A stretch of DNA of 64,000 bases from Pandoraea oxalativorans. Its GTDB lineage: Bacteria; Pseudomonadota; Gammaproteobacteria; Burkholderiales; Burkholderiaceae. The number at the start of each line of letters is the position of its first letter. The first letter of the stretch is position 1. The stretch lies in the NCBI RefSeq assembly GCF_000972785.3, contig NZ_CP011253.3, forward strand, positions 3,906,001 to 3,970,000. The letters are read 5' to 3'. The notes beneath the pieces are model-generated. The model did no database searches and was not told where the DNA came from. It saw nothing but the letters and a program-made list of their open reading frames with translations. Of the stretch, positions 16,999 to 26,635 are shown in pieces. Made by a program: the position numbers and the translations under genes.

Positions 16999-17036
16999 AA
17001 AAAGGGGCGTGCCGATTCGTCGGCACGCCCCTTTTT
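16999..17036. terminator. Bidirectional Rho-independent terminator
   Basis: AAAAAGGGGCGTGCCGA pairs with TCGGCACGCCCCTTTTT. A long GC stem flanked by A and T runs serves both the HTH gene and the converging LysR gene. Confidence 0.92.
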
Positions 17037-17052
17037 CTGTGTCCTCCGAGCG

Positions 17053-18009
17053 CTACGGCTTAAGTCCGCAGACTTCGCGCAGACAGGCGACGAATCGTGC
17101 ACAGGCCGGGCTGGGCGACTTGTCCGCACGCAGCGAATAGCCGACGTCGCCGAAGCTGCCCGACATCGTGTCGGCCAACACACGCAGCAGGCCCGACTCC
17201 ACGAACGGTGCGGCCGCCGCACGCGGCATCAGCGCGACACGCGGCGTCTCCAGCATCAGGCCAATGTTGGTCAGCACGGAGAGCGATTCCACCACGTCTT
17301 CCGGCAACGCGAGCCCTGCATCGTGAAACAGACGCTCCGCCGCCAGACGCGAGGGCGACTCGGGCACCGGCAAAATCCACGCGCCTTCGCGCAATTCGGC
17401 GAGCGGCACACGCTCCGGCAGATGCGTCCAGTGACGCTTGCCGCCGATCACGCTGAGCGATTCGTTAAAGAGAATCTCGTGAGTCAGTGCGAAGGCGTTG
17501 GCCACCGGCAGCGAGCGCTCGGGTAAGCGCCCCACCACGATATCCAGATCGCCGCTCGCGAGCGCCGGAAAGAGTTGTGCGGTGGTTGCCTCACGCACCG
17601 TCACCAGCACGCCCGGCGTGCGCTCTTTGAGCATGGCGATCGTGCGCGGCAACAAGTCGGCGGCGGCCGAAATGAGCGTGCCGACGATCACGTGTCCGCT
17701 CGTGCCCGCGCTGAACGCGTTCACTTCGTCCGTCAGGTAGCGCAATTCGGCCATCAGCGACTTCACGCGATGGCCCAGCAACTCGCCGAGTTCGGTCGGC
17801 TGCATGCCGCGGTTGCTGCGCACAAAAAGCGGGCCTTCGAAACAGGCTTCCAGCTCATGCACGATCTTGCTCACCGCGGGCTGCGTCAGTCCGGTTTCGT
17901 TGGCGGCGCGCACGAGCGAGCCCGTTTCGAGCACGCGGTCGAAGACCTGAAGCTGGTGAAACTTGAGCTTTCGTCCGAGATTAAGGGCTGTCCAGGGAAG
18001 TGATCGCAT
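17053..18009 (-). CDS. LysR-family transcriptional regulator
   Basis: This 318-residue regulator has an N-terminal winged helix-turn-helix (KLKFHQLQVFDRVLETGSLV, then AANETGLTQPAVSKIVHELE) and a LysR substrate-binding domain beginning around residue 105. ATG at 18009 gives a normal family length and places the HTH at residues 13-70. The frame is open far upstream, but that part overlaps the TetR gene and is not protein-like. It lies 11 bp after the TetR gene stop and is probably cotranscribed with it. The effector is unknown. Confidence 0.92.
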   Translation of the reverse strand: MRSLPWTALNLGRKLKFHQLQVFDRVLETGSLVRAANETGLTQPAVSKIVHELEACFEGPLFVRSNRGMQPTELGELLGHRVKSLMAELRYLTDEVNAFSAGTSGHVIVGTLISAAADLLPRTIAMLKERTPGVLVTVREATTAQLFPALASGDLDIVVGRLPERSLPVANAFALTHEILFNESLSVIGGKRHWTHLPERVPLAELREGAWILPVPESPSRLAAERLFHDAGLALPEDVVESLSVLTNIGLMLETPRVALMPRAAAAPFVESGLLRVLADTMSGSFGDVGYSLRADKSPSPACARFVACLREVCGLKP

Positions 18010-18020
18010 CGGCGTCCTGT

Positions 18021-18668
18021 TCAGGCGGTCGCCGTCGTTCCGGACGCCGTCACCGACTCTGCCCCCTGCGACGCGATTGCCGACTCGGCGGGCTCCGTCG
18101 ACAAGAAGGCAGCCACGTACTCTTCGAGCATGGCCACATCCGGCAGCGAGGCCGGGTTGACATGGTAGTTGATGAGGCACCCGTCGAAGGTCAGCACGAG
18201 CATGTCGATGAGACGCGCGCGTCGCACACCGTCGCGCGCCAGACTCGGCGCACACGCCGCCAGCATCGCCGACAACCGCTCCCTGAACCATTGAAGCAAC
18301 GACGGATCGTAGGGATCGCCCGGCGCCACCGTGGAGAGCGCCTGCACCAGATTGTGCGAGAAACCGTTATCAAGCCTCGGCGTGTCGACCAGCAGGCCGG
18401 CGAGCAGCGCCCGCATGCGGGCATGCGGGCCGTGCGCCGACATGACTTCCGACTCAAGCGCCGTGATGCGCGCCTTGAACCATGTGTCGTAAACACAGAA
18501 GAAGACTTGCAGCTTCGCAGTGAAGTAGCTGTAAATGTTCGCGTGCGAAATTCCGGCACGCTTGGCGATCTGCACCATTGTGGTGTCCACATACCCTTTT
18601 TCGAGAAACAGGGCATGCGAGGCTTCGAGAATGGCGAGACGAATGTCTTCTTTCTTGACTTGTGGCAT
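18021..18668 (-). CDS. TetR-family transcriptional regulator
   Basis: This 215-residue regulator begins MPQVKKEDIRLAILEASHAL and continues through VQIAKRAGISHANIYSYFTA, the TetR helix-turn-helix. The ligand domain fills the rest. The last 25 residues are low-complexity (Ala, Ser, Thr, Glu). It is the first gene of a two-gene unit with the LysR gene. No operator is obvious. Confidence 0.92.
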   Translation of the reverse strand: MPQVKKEDIRLAILEASHALFLEKGYVDTTMVQIAKRAGISHANIYSYFTAKLQVFFCVYDTWFKARITALESEVMSAHGPHARMRALLAGLLVDTPRLDNGFSHNLVQALSTVAPGDPYDPSLLQWFRERLSAMLAACAPSLARDGVRRARLIDMLVLTFDGCLINYHVNPASLPDVAMLEEYVAAFLSTEPAESAIASQGAESVTASGTTATA

Positions 18669-19399
18669 ATGTGAGCCTGCACCGTTAGGCCGGGCACCTC
18701 GATCGTTAATTCTCAACGTCCGCTGATGTCGATACACGACGTCAGCGCGCACAGTATGCCAGCGCAGACGCAGCTTGCGGCGAAAACTAAGCGCAAACAC
18801 TCCCCCGGACTTTCCCGATATTTCCGCGCACCCAACGCGAATTGCGATGACAGACATCGCGTAACGCGTGGCATTGCCGCACGTTGCCCGCACGTGGACA
18901 GGAAGTGGATGGGCGCCTGCGATCCCCCCGCATATATTTCAAAATTGAACAATTTCGATGTCATGCATTTTACGCATGGGAATGGCGCCGACGCGCCGCG
19001 CGCTTCGTATATGACGGTGAATCCCCGAAGGAATGCAAAAGCCCGGCGCTGAGCGCAATGGATACGCATATGAGCACGCACTTTGCGTCTCCGATGGCGC
19101 GTCTGATGGCGCATCTGAACGAAGCGTCGACGCGCGTATGAGTCGCGTCGTAGGCCTATGCCGTCAGCGCATTCCTACATTACTTCGGACTCCATTCAAT
19201 AATACTTGCATTGTGTGCAATGCAATATGCCTGCGAAGCCCCACGGGACGGCCCATTGCGACGCAATTACAAAAATTTACAAGATGGGGCGATCCAAATC
19301 CCGCAATCTGCGTCCAACGTCAGTCATCTCTTTAAACCATTCCAATCAATCCATGATGACGAAGCGCGGGACAAACACCGCGTTCGAACGGAGGTCATG
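18669..19399. other. Gene-free intergenic stretch of about 730 bp
   Basis: Base composition is somewhat more AT-rich than the flanks, with segments such as TTTCAAAATTGAACAATTTC. It separates the TetR gene (minus) from the lipoprotein gene (plus), so it holds both promoters. I see no convincing protein or RNA gene. Confidence 0.5.
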
Positions 19400-19846
19400 A
19401 TGAGAACGAACCCTGAGGGTGTTGCAAACGCAGCGTCGGCCCACCGCGTGAAAGTGCGCATTGCCAGGATGTGCTCGGCGGTGGGACTCGCGACGATATT
19501 GTTGTCGCTGGGCGGTTGCGCGTATGAATCGCCACCGCAGCCGCGCTTGCCGTATCGGGGCAACGAAAGCACGAATCCGGCGTATCGGTCGGCTGACCCG
19601 AACTGCGGCCCGCCCCCGTACGCGCCGGGGTCCGCGTGTAGTCCATACGCGGCGCCGAGCGCACCGGTCCCGAATACCGATGCCTACGGCCGCCCTTATC
19701 CGCCGACGGACGCTTATGGTCGTCCATATCCGACCGATGCACAGGGACGCCCATATCCGCCGCCCCCGCCTCCGCCGGCTTACCGGGAAACGAAACCGGC
19801 CGACGGGGCCGCTGCACCGGAGAACGGCTCGGCTACCGCGCACTGA
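19400..19846 (+). CDS. Proline/tyrosine-rich lipoprotein with short repeats
   Basis: This 148-residue exported protein has a lipobox (ATILLSLGGCAYES), so it should be lipid-anchored after cleavage before Cys. The mature part is proline-, tyrosine- and glycine-rich, with three units of AYGRPYP / AQGRPYP type around residues 95-125 and then a run of prolines. A GGAGG site points to ATG 19400 rather than 19397. No enzyme domain is visible; a role as envelope or surface lipoprotein is inferred. Confidence 0.8.
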   Translation: MRTNPEGVANAASAHRVKVRIARMCSAVGLATILLSLGGCAYESPPQPRLPYRGNESTNPAYRSADPNCGPPPYAPGSACSPYAAPSAPVPNTDAYGRPYPPTDAYGRPYPTDAQGRPYPPPPPPPAYRETKPADGAAAPENGSATAH

Positions 19847-19995
19847 GCGCCGCCCCCCGACCGAAGGTGCGACCGAATTTTCGACTTTATGAATAGCAGG
19901 CGATGCGCGGCGTGACCGACTATTGGAGAAGCCCGATCGCACGCCGCCTGCGGATATCCCGGGGCCGGGTGCCCCAACCGAAGGAGTCATGCGTC

Positions 19996-20262
19996 ATGAA
20001 AACCACGCAACGATGGACCTCGCACGTCTCACATCTTTCGCGCTCGGTCGCCCCGATCCTCGTGGGTGCAGCCCTGATCGGCACGCTGGCCGGTTGCGGC
20101 GGCATGTCCCAGCGTGAATCGCGTAATACCGCAGTCGGTGCCGGAGTCGGCGCACTGGGCGGCGCACTCATCTCGGGCGGCGACCTCGGCACGACCGTGG
20201 GCGGCGCCGTCGTCGGGGGTGTGATCGGTAACGTCGTCACGGACGATCGCCATCGTCGCTGA
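19996..20262 (+). CDS. Small glycine-zipper lipoprotein (OsmB-like)
   Basis: This 88-residue protein has a lipobox (IGTLAGCGGMS) followed by a glycine-zipper segment (NTAVGAGVGALGGALISGGD, then GTTVGGAVVGGVIGNVV). This composition is seen in OsmB and related stress lipoproteins. AAGGAG precedes the ATG by 9 bases. Its neighbours on both sides are also small exported proteins. Confidence 0.85.
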   Translation: MKTTQRWTSHVSHLSRSVAPILVGAALIGTLAGCGGMSQRESRNTAVGAGVGALGGALISGGDLGTTVGGAVVGGVIGNVVTDDRHRR

Positions 20263-20376
20263 CCGGTGCCGTTCGTCGACGACCGTCAATGACCATCAAC
20301 CACCGCCGACAATCTCCGTCGAGGGGGCGATATACGGCCCCCGCTCATCTGACGATGCAATAAGGAGAAGCGAGAT

Positions 20377-20949
20377 ATGAACTCCCAGGACACCCTTCGC
20401 CAGCGTGCGCTTCGTACGCTCAAGACGCGACGCCTCGGTCGCCGGACTCTCGCTGTCGTGACCGTCTGTGCGGGCGCGGCCGCTTTGTCGCTGGCCGCCA
20501 TGCCGAGCTTTGCGCAAACGGGCGCGCCGCCCGTCAACGGTGTCGTACCGACAACGCCAAATCCCCCGCCACCGCCCACGGCAGGCCCGGACTACGGCGA
20601 CGCTGCCGACCAGAACGCCGCGCTTGGAACTTACCTGCAGCGTTCGTTCGACGCCATCGATACCAACCACGACGGCAAGATCGACCGCAACGAATGGACC
20701 GCGTATCAGCGCAGCCAGTTACAGGCGCGGCGCGCCACGTTCGAGCGCTATTTCAAGGCGGCCGACAAAGATGGCGACGGCTATCTGAGCCGCGACGAAG
20801 CCGCCGCCTCGGAGCCGTTCCTGTATCAGCATTTCGACCAAATCGACGTCAATCGCGACGGCAAGCTCTCGCCAGCGGAGATCCGCAGCTTCTTCCGTCG
20901 CTACTATCACGACCGGGCACAGGCCGACGCCGCCACGACGAAGCCCTGA
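20377..20949 (+). CDS. Exported EF-hand calcium-binding protein
   Basis: This 190-residue protein has a signal peptide ending SFA-QTGAPP. After a proline-rich linker it carries EF-hand loops DTNHDGKIDRNEW, DKDGDGYLSRDEA and DVNRDGKLSPAEI, each with Asp/Asn at positions 1, 3 and 5 and Glu at 12, so calcium binding is expected. The place of action is the periplasm or outside. A GGAG site precedes the start. Confidence 0.9.
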   Translation: MNSQDTLRQRALRTLKTRRLGRRTLAVVTVCAGAAALSLAAMPSFAQTGAPPVNGVVPTTPNPPPPPTAGPDYGDAADQNAALGTYLQRSFDAIDTNHDGKIDRNEWTAYQRSQLQARRATFERYFKAADKDGDGYLSRDEAAASEPFLYQHFDQIDVNRDGKLSPAEIRSFFRRYYHDRAQADAATTKP

Positions 20950-20967
20950 TCGCCCCTGCCTCAAAAC

Positions 20968-21013
20968 ACGAAGGGCCGGGCCTGCATACTGCAGGACCCG
21001 GCCCTTCGTTTTA
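20968..21013. terminator. Strong bidirectional Rho-independent terminator
   Basis: ACGAAGGGCCGGG and CCCGGCCCTTCGT form a long stem with a loop containing a second small palindrome (CTGCATACTGCAG), followed by TTTT. It lies between the convergent EF-hand and DUF3100 genes. Confidence 0.9.
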
Positions 21014-21090
21014 CCGCTATTTCCAGCGATGCTTCTTCCGACTGCCTGCGAAAGCGCGACCTGTCACCGTCGCGCATTCGCCCTCAGGCA

Positions 21091-22458
21091 TTACACGTGG
21101 AAGAATTCGGCGATGATCGCAGCGCCGAGGAACGTACCGGCGTTCGCCAGGAACGACACGACCACGATGCGCCAGCCCAGACGACGGAAGGCAGGCACGT
21201 CTTTGGCGACCGACAGGCCCGCGTAGGTCAGCATCGGCGTGACCAGCGACAGGAAGTTGATCTTGCCCGTGAATTGCTCGACAACCGGCGCGAACGGGAA
21301 GGCCGGCGACGTCAGGAACATCGCGATCAGCGACACCCAGCACACGGCCGGCACCTTGCGGCGCGTGACGAAGTACAGCGCTTCACCCACAAGCACAGCA
21401 CCGATGATGATCAGCATGCCCGGCACGCCGTCGAGGAACGGCGTCTTGAAGGCCATGCTGTTGCCGACCAGCGCAAGTGCGCCCGAGAAGAACCATGCGA
21501 ACAGACGTGCGCCGAAGTTCATCTCGACGGTGTGCGCCTTGCTGGCTTCCTTGAGTTCCTTGGCGGCTTCGGCGTCGGCCACGGCAGCGGCTTCGGCGTT
21601 AGCACGGCCACGCTTGCTCATGCGGCCCAGCACCGGCTCCATCACGCGGTAGCCCCACACGGCGAGCGGCAGCGAAATGAACAGCGTGAAGTACGTGCCG
21701 ATGGTCGTCGTGATCAGGTTCGACGCAGCGGCGAACGTAGCGACTTCCTTAGCGACTTCCGGCGTCTGCTGTGCGGCAATCGCACCGGCGGCAGCGGCCA
21801 TCATCGAACCCGAGCCGACACCGGCGCCCATGGCGAGCGAGTGCGGATGGAACAGGTTCAGGCTGGCGACGAAGCCCGCGAACAGCGAGATGAACACCGC
21901 ACCGAAGATGGTGCCCGTCAGGTACTCGGCCAGCACGCCACGGCCTTCCGGCGAGTCGAAACCGTACTTTTCGCCGATGATCGCGAGGCTCGGCTCACGG
22001 CCGACCGAGAAGGTCGCGCCAATGGCTTCGCGCTTGATGCCGAGCATCAATGCGACCGGCAGGCCCAGAATGATCGTGCCGACGAAGTGGCCGAACTCCT
22101 GGAACACCAGCGCCCAGCCGGCGGCCACGAGCTTGGGCAGCGAGCCGCCCACGAGCAGGCCGAGCTTTGCCACGAAGAGCAGCAGCGCCGGCTGCAGAAT
22201 GGCGGCTGCCTTGTGCTGCATCGACAGGTCGATCTGTGCGAAACGCGGCAAGCGCGCCTGCGACAGGCCCAACGCCGCGCCGAGCAACAAGGCCCAGACC
22301 ATCGGCAACAACACGATCTTGCCGTGACCGGCATTGATGCTGATCGCACCGATCAGCTCCGCGACCACCAGGATCACGATTGCCCAAACATACAGGCGCA
22401 CGCCATCGCTGAAGGCGCCTCCCTGCGGCTTGGCCGCTTTTTGTTCCATGACTGCCAT
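21091..22458 (-). CDS. DUF3100-family integral membrane protein, probable transporter
   Basis: This hydrophobic protein of about 455 residues has roughly ten to twelve membrane segments, with a charged cytosolic loop (ANAEAAAVADAEAAKELKEA) near the middle. Conserved-looking blocks include GREPSLAIIGEKYGFDSPEG and MGAGVGSGSMMAAAAGA. The pattern fits the uncharacterised DUF3100 transport-like family. The start ATG at 22458 is preceded by GGAG at the right distance; a GTG four codons earlier overlaps that site. The substrate is unknown. Confidence 0.8.
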   Translation of the reverse strand: MAVMEQKAAKPQGGAFSDGVRLYVWAIVILVVAELIGAISINAGHGKIVLLPMVWALLLGAALGLSQARLPRFAQIDLSMQHKAAAILQPALLLFVAKLGLLVGGSLPKLVAAGWALVFQEFGHFVGTIILGLPVALMLGIKREAIGATFSVGREPSLAIIGEKYGFDSPEGRGVLAEYLTGTIFGAVFISLFAGFVASLNLFHPHSLAMGAGVGSGSMMAAAAGAIAAQQTPEVAKEVATFAAASNLITTTIGTYFTLFISLPLAVWGYRVMEPVLGRMSKRGRANAEAAAVADAEAAKELKEASKAHTVEMNFGARLFAWFFSGALALVGNSMAFKTPFLDGVPGMLIIIGAVLVGEALYFVTRRKVPAVCWVSLIAMFLTSPAFPFAPVVEQFTGKINFLSLVTPMLTYAGLSVAKDVPAFRRLGWRIVVVSFLANAGTFLGAAIIAEFFHV

Positions 22459-22915
22459 CTGGGTCTCCACTGCACTTGCTATTGAGCCGGTCCGATGCCG
22501 TCCGCCGTCGAGCTACCCGGCAGAGCGACCACCATTTCGGTAGTTAAGGAAGTTCGGCACGCCGTCCGTCCGGTGACGCCCGTCGATCCGATCACGACGG
22601 GATACACCGGCGAACTCTTGGGGCATGGCGGCTGAACGCCCGCCATGTTGGCACACCTTGGTGACAGCAACAGCGTAATCGATCCCCCGCGCCGAACCAC
22701 CCGAGGGCGGCATTATACGCGGTCAAAAACACCGTTTCGGCCCTCTGTCCCGCAGGCTGAAACGCTCGCATGCCGGACGACGTCTCGCGACCGGTGCCCG
22801 GCACACTCACTACCCTTTTGTTGCCCTGTTGCCATGCGTTCCCGACAACTGAACGCACGATGACAGCAATTCCCACCGGACGACGGCGGGCTTTCGCCCC
22901 CGCCAGCCCGGGGTG
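22459..22915. other. Gene-free region of about 450 bp
   Basis: It lies between the DUF3100 gene start and the end of the aldehyde dehydrogenase gene, both minus strand, and should hold the DUF3100 promoter. I see no convincing coding frame or known riboswitch in it. Confidence 0.45.
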
Positions 22916-24433
22916 TCACGCTTCGACGTAGCCGAACGGCGTCGCCGGATTGGCGGCCGTCTCGACCCAGACGCTCTTCGTCTGCGTGTACTCGTACAGC
23001 GCTTCCACGCCGCTGGAACGGCCATAACCGCTGTGGCCGTAGCCGCCGAACGGCGAGGCGACGTTGATGGTCTTGTAGCCGTTGATCCAGAACGTACCGG
23101 CGTTGACCTGCGACGCCACACGGTGCGCGCGGGCCACGTCCTGCGTCCAGACGGCGCCCGCCAGACCGAACTCGCTGTCGTTCGCAATCGCCAGCGCTTC
23201 TTCTTCCGTGTCGAACGGAATCGCCACGACCACCGGGCCGAAGATTTCGGTACGGGCCACGCCCATCGCGTTGTTGGCGTCGGCCAGCACGGTCGGGCGC
23301 ACGAAGAAGCCGCCGTCGCTGCGTTGTTGCGAACCCGCCGCCAGACGCGCACCGCCTTCGACGCCCGCGTCGATCATGTTCATGACGTGCTGATACTGCG
23401 TGCGGTTGCAGATCGGACCGACTTCGGTGGTGTCGTCCATCGGCTCGCCCACGCGAATCTTCTCCGCGCCACGCGCCAGCATGTCGATCATCTGGTCGTA
23501 CACGCCGCGCTGCACCAGCAGACGTGAACCGGCCACACAGCTCTGGCCCGCGCTCGAGAAGATGGCAGCCTGCGCACCGAGGCACGCGCGCTTGAGGTCG
23601 GCGTCGTCGAACACGATGTTGGCCGACTTGCCGCCCAGTTCCAGCACGCTCGGCAACAGACGTTGCGCAGCGGCGGTGGCGATCTTGCTGCCCGTGGCAG
23701 GTGAGCCGACGAACACGACCTTCTTGACGACCGGATGCGAAATTGCGGCCTGGCCCGTCGTATGGCCGTAACCGGCAAGCACGTTGATGAGACCGCGCGG
23801 CACACCCGCCTGCTCGGCAAGGGCGGCCACGACCAGCGAACTGGCCGGCGTGAGTTCCGACGGCTTGAGCAGCACGCCATTGCCCATGGCGATCGCCGGG
23901 GCCAGTTGCCAGCCGCAGGTGAAGACCGGCGCGTTCCACGGCGTGATTTGCAGCACCACGCCCATGGCTTCGCGACGCGTGTAGTTCAGGTGGGTGCTCG
24001 GCACGGGAATGACGTCGCCGAAGAACTTGTCGGTCCATCCGGCGTAGTACTCGAACATCTCCGCCACCTTGGCCACTTCGCCACGGCAATCGCGGATCGG
24101 CTTGCCTGCCCCGATGGATTCGAGCTGGGCGAGCGCTTCGGCGTTTTCGCGAATCTTCGCGCCGACGGCTTGCATCACACGACCCCGCGCGGCGTGCGTG
24201 AGCGCCCACCAGGTCTTTTGCGCCGCTTGTGCGGCCTCGGCGGCCTGCGCCACGACGGCGGCACCCGCATCGCGGTAAGCCAGCACGGTCTGGCCGGTGG
24301 CCGGGTTCACGATGTCGATGCTAGAGTCGCCCGTGTCTACGACCAGTTCGCCATTGACGAACGAGCCGATGGTCGTGGCGTTAGGGAAAAACTTCGCGAA
24401 TGCGCCGAGCAAGGCGGCTTGTTGGTTTGCCAT
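22916..24433 (-). CDS. Betaine-aldehyde-type NAD(P)+ aldehyde dehydrogenase
   Basis: This 505-residue aldehyde dehydrogenase has the NAD site QITPWNAPVFTCGWQ, catalytic Glu in SVLELGGKSANIVFD and catalytic Cys in SSAGQSCVAGSRLLV. Substrate class cannot be fixed from sequence; betaine-aldehyde, vanillin or phenylacetaldehyde-like enzymes are nearest in pattern. GGAG precedes ATG at 24433. It is on the same strand as the beta-hydroxyacid dehydrogenase and VOC genes that follow to the right, which suggests one catabolic operon transcribed leftward. Confidence 0.9.
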   Translation of the reverse strand: MANQQAALLGAFAKFFPNATTIGSFVNGELVVDTGDSSIDIVNPATGQTVLAYRDAGAAVVAQAAEAAQAAQKTWWALTHAARGRVMQAVGAKIRENAEALAQLESIGAGKPIRDCRGEVAKVAEMFEYYAGWTDKFFGDVIPVPSTHLNYTRREAMGVVLQITPWNAPVFTCGWQLAPAIAMGNGVLLKPSELTPASSLVVAALAEQAGVPRGLINVLAGYGHTTGQAAISHPVVKKVVFVGSPATGSKIATAAAQRLLPSVLELGGKSANIVFDDADLKRACLGAQAAIFSSAGQSCVAGSRLLVQRGVYDQMIDMLARGAEKIRVGEPMDDTTEVGPICNRTQYQHVMNMIDAGVEGGARLAAGSQQRSDGGFFVRPTVLADANNAMGVARTEIFGPVVVAIPFDTEEEALAIANDSEFGLAGAVWTQDVARAHRVASQVNAGTFWINGYKTINVASPFGGYGHSGYGRSSGVEALYEYTQTKSVWVETAANPATPFGYVEA

Positions 24434-24532
24434 GAGAAAGCTCCGTGCGATGCGCGCTCGGGCGCGCATCGTGTCGTCAAAACAAAAAATCAGAGGGGTA
24501 CGTCGTGAAACGTTGAAGCAGGCGCGCCGTAA

Positions 24533-25414
24533 TTACGCGCGGCCCGGCTCGATGAACTGCACGATACGGTTGAAATCTTCGTCGTCGCCCACGGTCGCAG
24601 CGCTCGCGGCCCAAAGGCGTCCGACTTCCGCCGACAGCGGGCCCGTGGCGAGCGTGCCCGTCTGCTCGGCCAGCGCCATGGCCAGACGCACGTCCTTGCG
24701 CATGAGCTTCATCGTGAAGCCGGAGTCGAAGGCGTCGTTCAGGATCCACGTCGGATAATTGGTTTGCGTGATGCCGCTGCGACCCGACCCGGCGTTCAGG
24801 CCTTCGAGCACCTGTTCCGGGGCCACACCGGCGGCCTTCGCCAGACGCATCGCTTCACCGGCCACCACGAGGTGGGCGGCGCACATCAGGTTGTTGATCA
24901 GCTTGGTCACGTGACCGGCACCGACATCACCGATGTGCACGCGCTTGGCCGACATGGCGGCGAGCACCGGCTCGATGCGGGCGACGTCTTCAGCCGAGCC
25001 GCCCAGCACCATCGTCAGCGCACCATTGAGCGCGCCCTTCGGGCCGCCGGAGACCGGCGCGTCGATCAGCGCAATGCCTTTTTCGCGCAGCGTGACGGCC
25101 AGCGCGCGGGTGCTTTGCGGATCGGCCGTCGACGTGTCGATCACGACCAGACCTTCGCGCCCGTTCGCGGCGATGCCGTTCGCGCCGTTCACCACGGCCT
25201 CGACGACTTGCGACGTCGGCAACGACAGCACGAGGGCGTCGGCTTCGCGAGCGAGTTCGGCAACCGAGGCGCGCAGGCCGATACCGGCTTGCGCGAGCGC
25301 GGCACCGGCGGCCGACGACGGATCGAACCCAAGCACCGTGAAACCGCCGCGCTGCAACGACAGCGCCATGCCGCGTCCCATATTGCCCAGTCCGACCACT
25401 CCGATGATTTTCAT
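24533..25414 (-). CDS. 3-hydroxyisobutyrate-dehydrogenase-family NAD(P)-dependent beta-hydroxyacid dehydrogenase
   Basis: This 293-residue oxidoreductase has an N-terminal Rossmann motif (IGVVGLGNMGRGMALSL). The substrate-binding loop is DAPVSGGPKGALNGALTMVL and the catalytic Lys region GDVGAGHVTKLINNLMCA, as in 3-hydroxyisobutyrate, tartronate semialdehyde and threonate dehydrogenases. The exact hydroxyacid is unknown. It starts at 25414 with GGAG upstream. The gap to the aldehyde dehydrogenase is 99 bp. Confidence 0.9.
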   Translation of the reverse strand: MKIIGVVGLGNMGRGMALSLQRGGFTVLGFDPSSAAGAALAQAGIGLRASVAELAREADALVLSLPTSQVVEAVVNGANGIAANGREGLVVIDTSTADPQSTRALAVTLREKGIALIDAPVSGGPKGALNGALTMVLGGSAEDVARIEPVLAAMSAKRVHIGDVGAGHVTKLINNLMCAAHLVVAGEAMRLAKAAGVAPEQVLEGLNAGSGRSGITQTNYPTWILNDAFDSGFTMKLMRKDVRLAMALAEQTGTLATGPLSAEVGRLWAASAATVGDDEDFNRIVQFIEPGRA

Positions 25415-25553
25415 GTTGACTCCAGTTTGACTGCGAAGATGACACCGCCCCCACGTGCGACGCCGCGTTGCTCGACACCGCCCGGGACATCCGGTCGGTG
25501 AGTAAATTCAGGGGATCGTTACATGGACCGTTATGGGCTGACGGGTACGGGCG

Positions 25554-26462
25554 CTAGTGATTGACGAACTCCAGCACCACATTGCCCGCGAACTCGGGCT
25601 CCACGACCAGTCCATGCTCGTTATAGCCATAAGGCACGCCGTTCTCCCGCCACAGCGCCTCGACGTGCGCCAGATCCGGCGTGAGCAGCGTGATCGCCAC
25701 GGCGTGCGTGCGTACGCCCTGCGCCATCGGCAGACCCACGGCGGCATAGCGCGCTTCGGCGCGCTGCGGCGACATCGCCCGCAAGTGCCCGCATCCGGTG
25801 TCCGCCACAGCGCCGCCGTCGTACAGATCGACGTGGCGCGCGCCGTAGATGCGCTGCCAGCGGGTAGCGAGCCTGCGCAACGACACCATGTCGGGCGTTA
25901 CATACGTAATACCGACGATGCCGGTGACACCGTTCGGGTGATGCTGCCATTCGGGCGCCCAGATCAGCTCGGGGCGCTGCTGGTGGCAGATGAAATTGGA
26001 AGCGTCGCCGAGGACGTCGTCGATGAGCAGGCCCAGCGCGACCACGGCCTCGTCGGGCGTGCCGTCGGGCTTGCGCATGGCGCGGCGAAAATCGATGATG
26101 CCCTGCGTCTCGAGCCCGGCCTGCGCGAGGCGGGTGTGGTCGGCGCGAGCGTCCTTGCTGTGCAGGGCAACGAGGGAGACGCCCTCTTCGCGGGCGAGGA
26201 AACGGCCGAGATAGCGGCCGAAACAGAAGTCGCCGAGCGCGTTCGTGCCGAACTTGCTCGCGTCGTCCACGCCGATCAGTTCGATAAAGTTGTCGCCGAA
26301 CATCATCAGCGACGTGACCGTGCCCCACGGGTGATACGACACCGGCGACGGGGCAAACCCCATGCGCTCGTAATGCGCCAGCCGCCGCGGATGGTCATGG
26401 ACCGTCACCAGCGGGTGATCGATACCGAATCGCGAATTGCGCGGCGGAATCGTCAGGCTCAT
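25554..26462 (-). CDS. VOC-superfamily (glyoxalase-like domain) protein
   Basis: This 302-residue protein begins with a typical VOC strand (FGIDHPLVTVHDHPRRLAHY with metal-ligand-like His), followed by TVTSLMMFGDNFIELIGV. A second repeat begins around residue 175 (GVTGIVGITYVTPDM). It resembles glyoxalase-like domain proteins of the PF13468 kind. A dioxygenase or lyase role on a catabolic intermediate is possible, but no reaction can be named. It is the first gene of the leftward operon and is divergent from the LysR gene. GGAGG precedes the start. Confidence 0.78.
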   Translation of the reverse strand: MSLTIPPRNSRFGIDHPLVTVHDHPRRLAHYERMGFAPSPVSYHPWGTVTSLMMFGDNFIELIGVDDASKFGTNALGDFCFGRYLGRFLAREEGVSLVALHSKDARADHTRLAQAGLETQGIIDFRRAMRKPDGTPDEAVVALGLLIDDVLGDASNFICHQQRPELIWAPEWQHHPNGVTGIVGITYVTPDMVSLRRLATRWQRIYGARHVDLYDGGAVADTGCGHLRAMSPQRAEARYAAVGLPMAQGVRTHAVAITLLTPDLAHVEALWRENGVPYGYNEHGLVVEPEFAGNVVLEFVNH

Positions 26463-26601
26463 CGGGTGCCTCCGAGGGGTGAGTGGCGCGGAATCGGACC
26501 GCCGACATCGGGCCTCGCCTGGGTTCGTTGCACGACGTCGGGGCCGATCCGCATGCTTCGCAGTGTGGATTGAAAAAAAACGACGCTCAATGACAACGCT
26601 T

Positions 26602-26615
26602 GAACATTTTTGTTC
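26602..26615. promoter_or_regulatory. Candidate LysR operator
   Basis: GAACA-TTTT-TGTTC is a perfect inverted repeat in the 173-bp gap between the VOC gene and the divergent LysR gene, 20 bp before the LysR start. Such dyads are usual LysR binding sites. Confidence 0.55.
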
Positions 26616-26635
26616 TAATTATTAGTCTTTAGGGC

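Noticed and set aside
18669..19399. Search for tRNA or small RNA genes in the long gap
   Set aside because: No cloverleaf-like pattern or clear terminator pair was found by eye; a covariance search would settle it.
21097..22485. Plus-strand frame of 462 codons
   Set aside because: It is antisense to the DUF3100 gene; extreme Arg, His and Gln content and no domain pattern.
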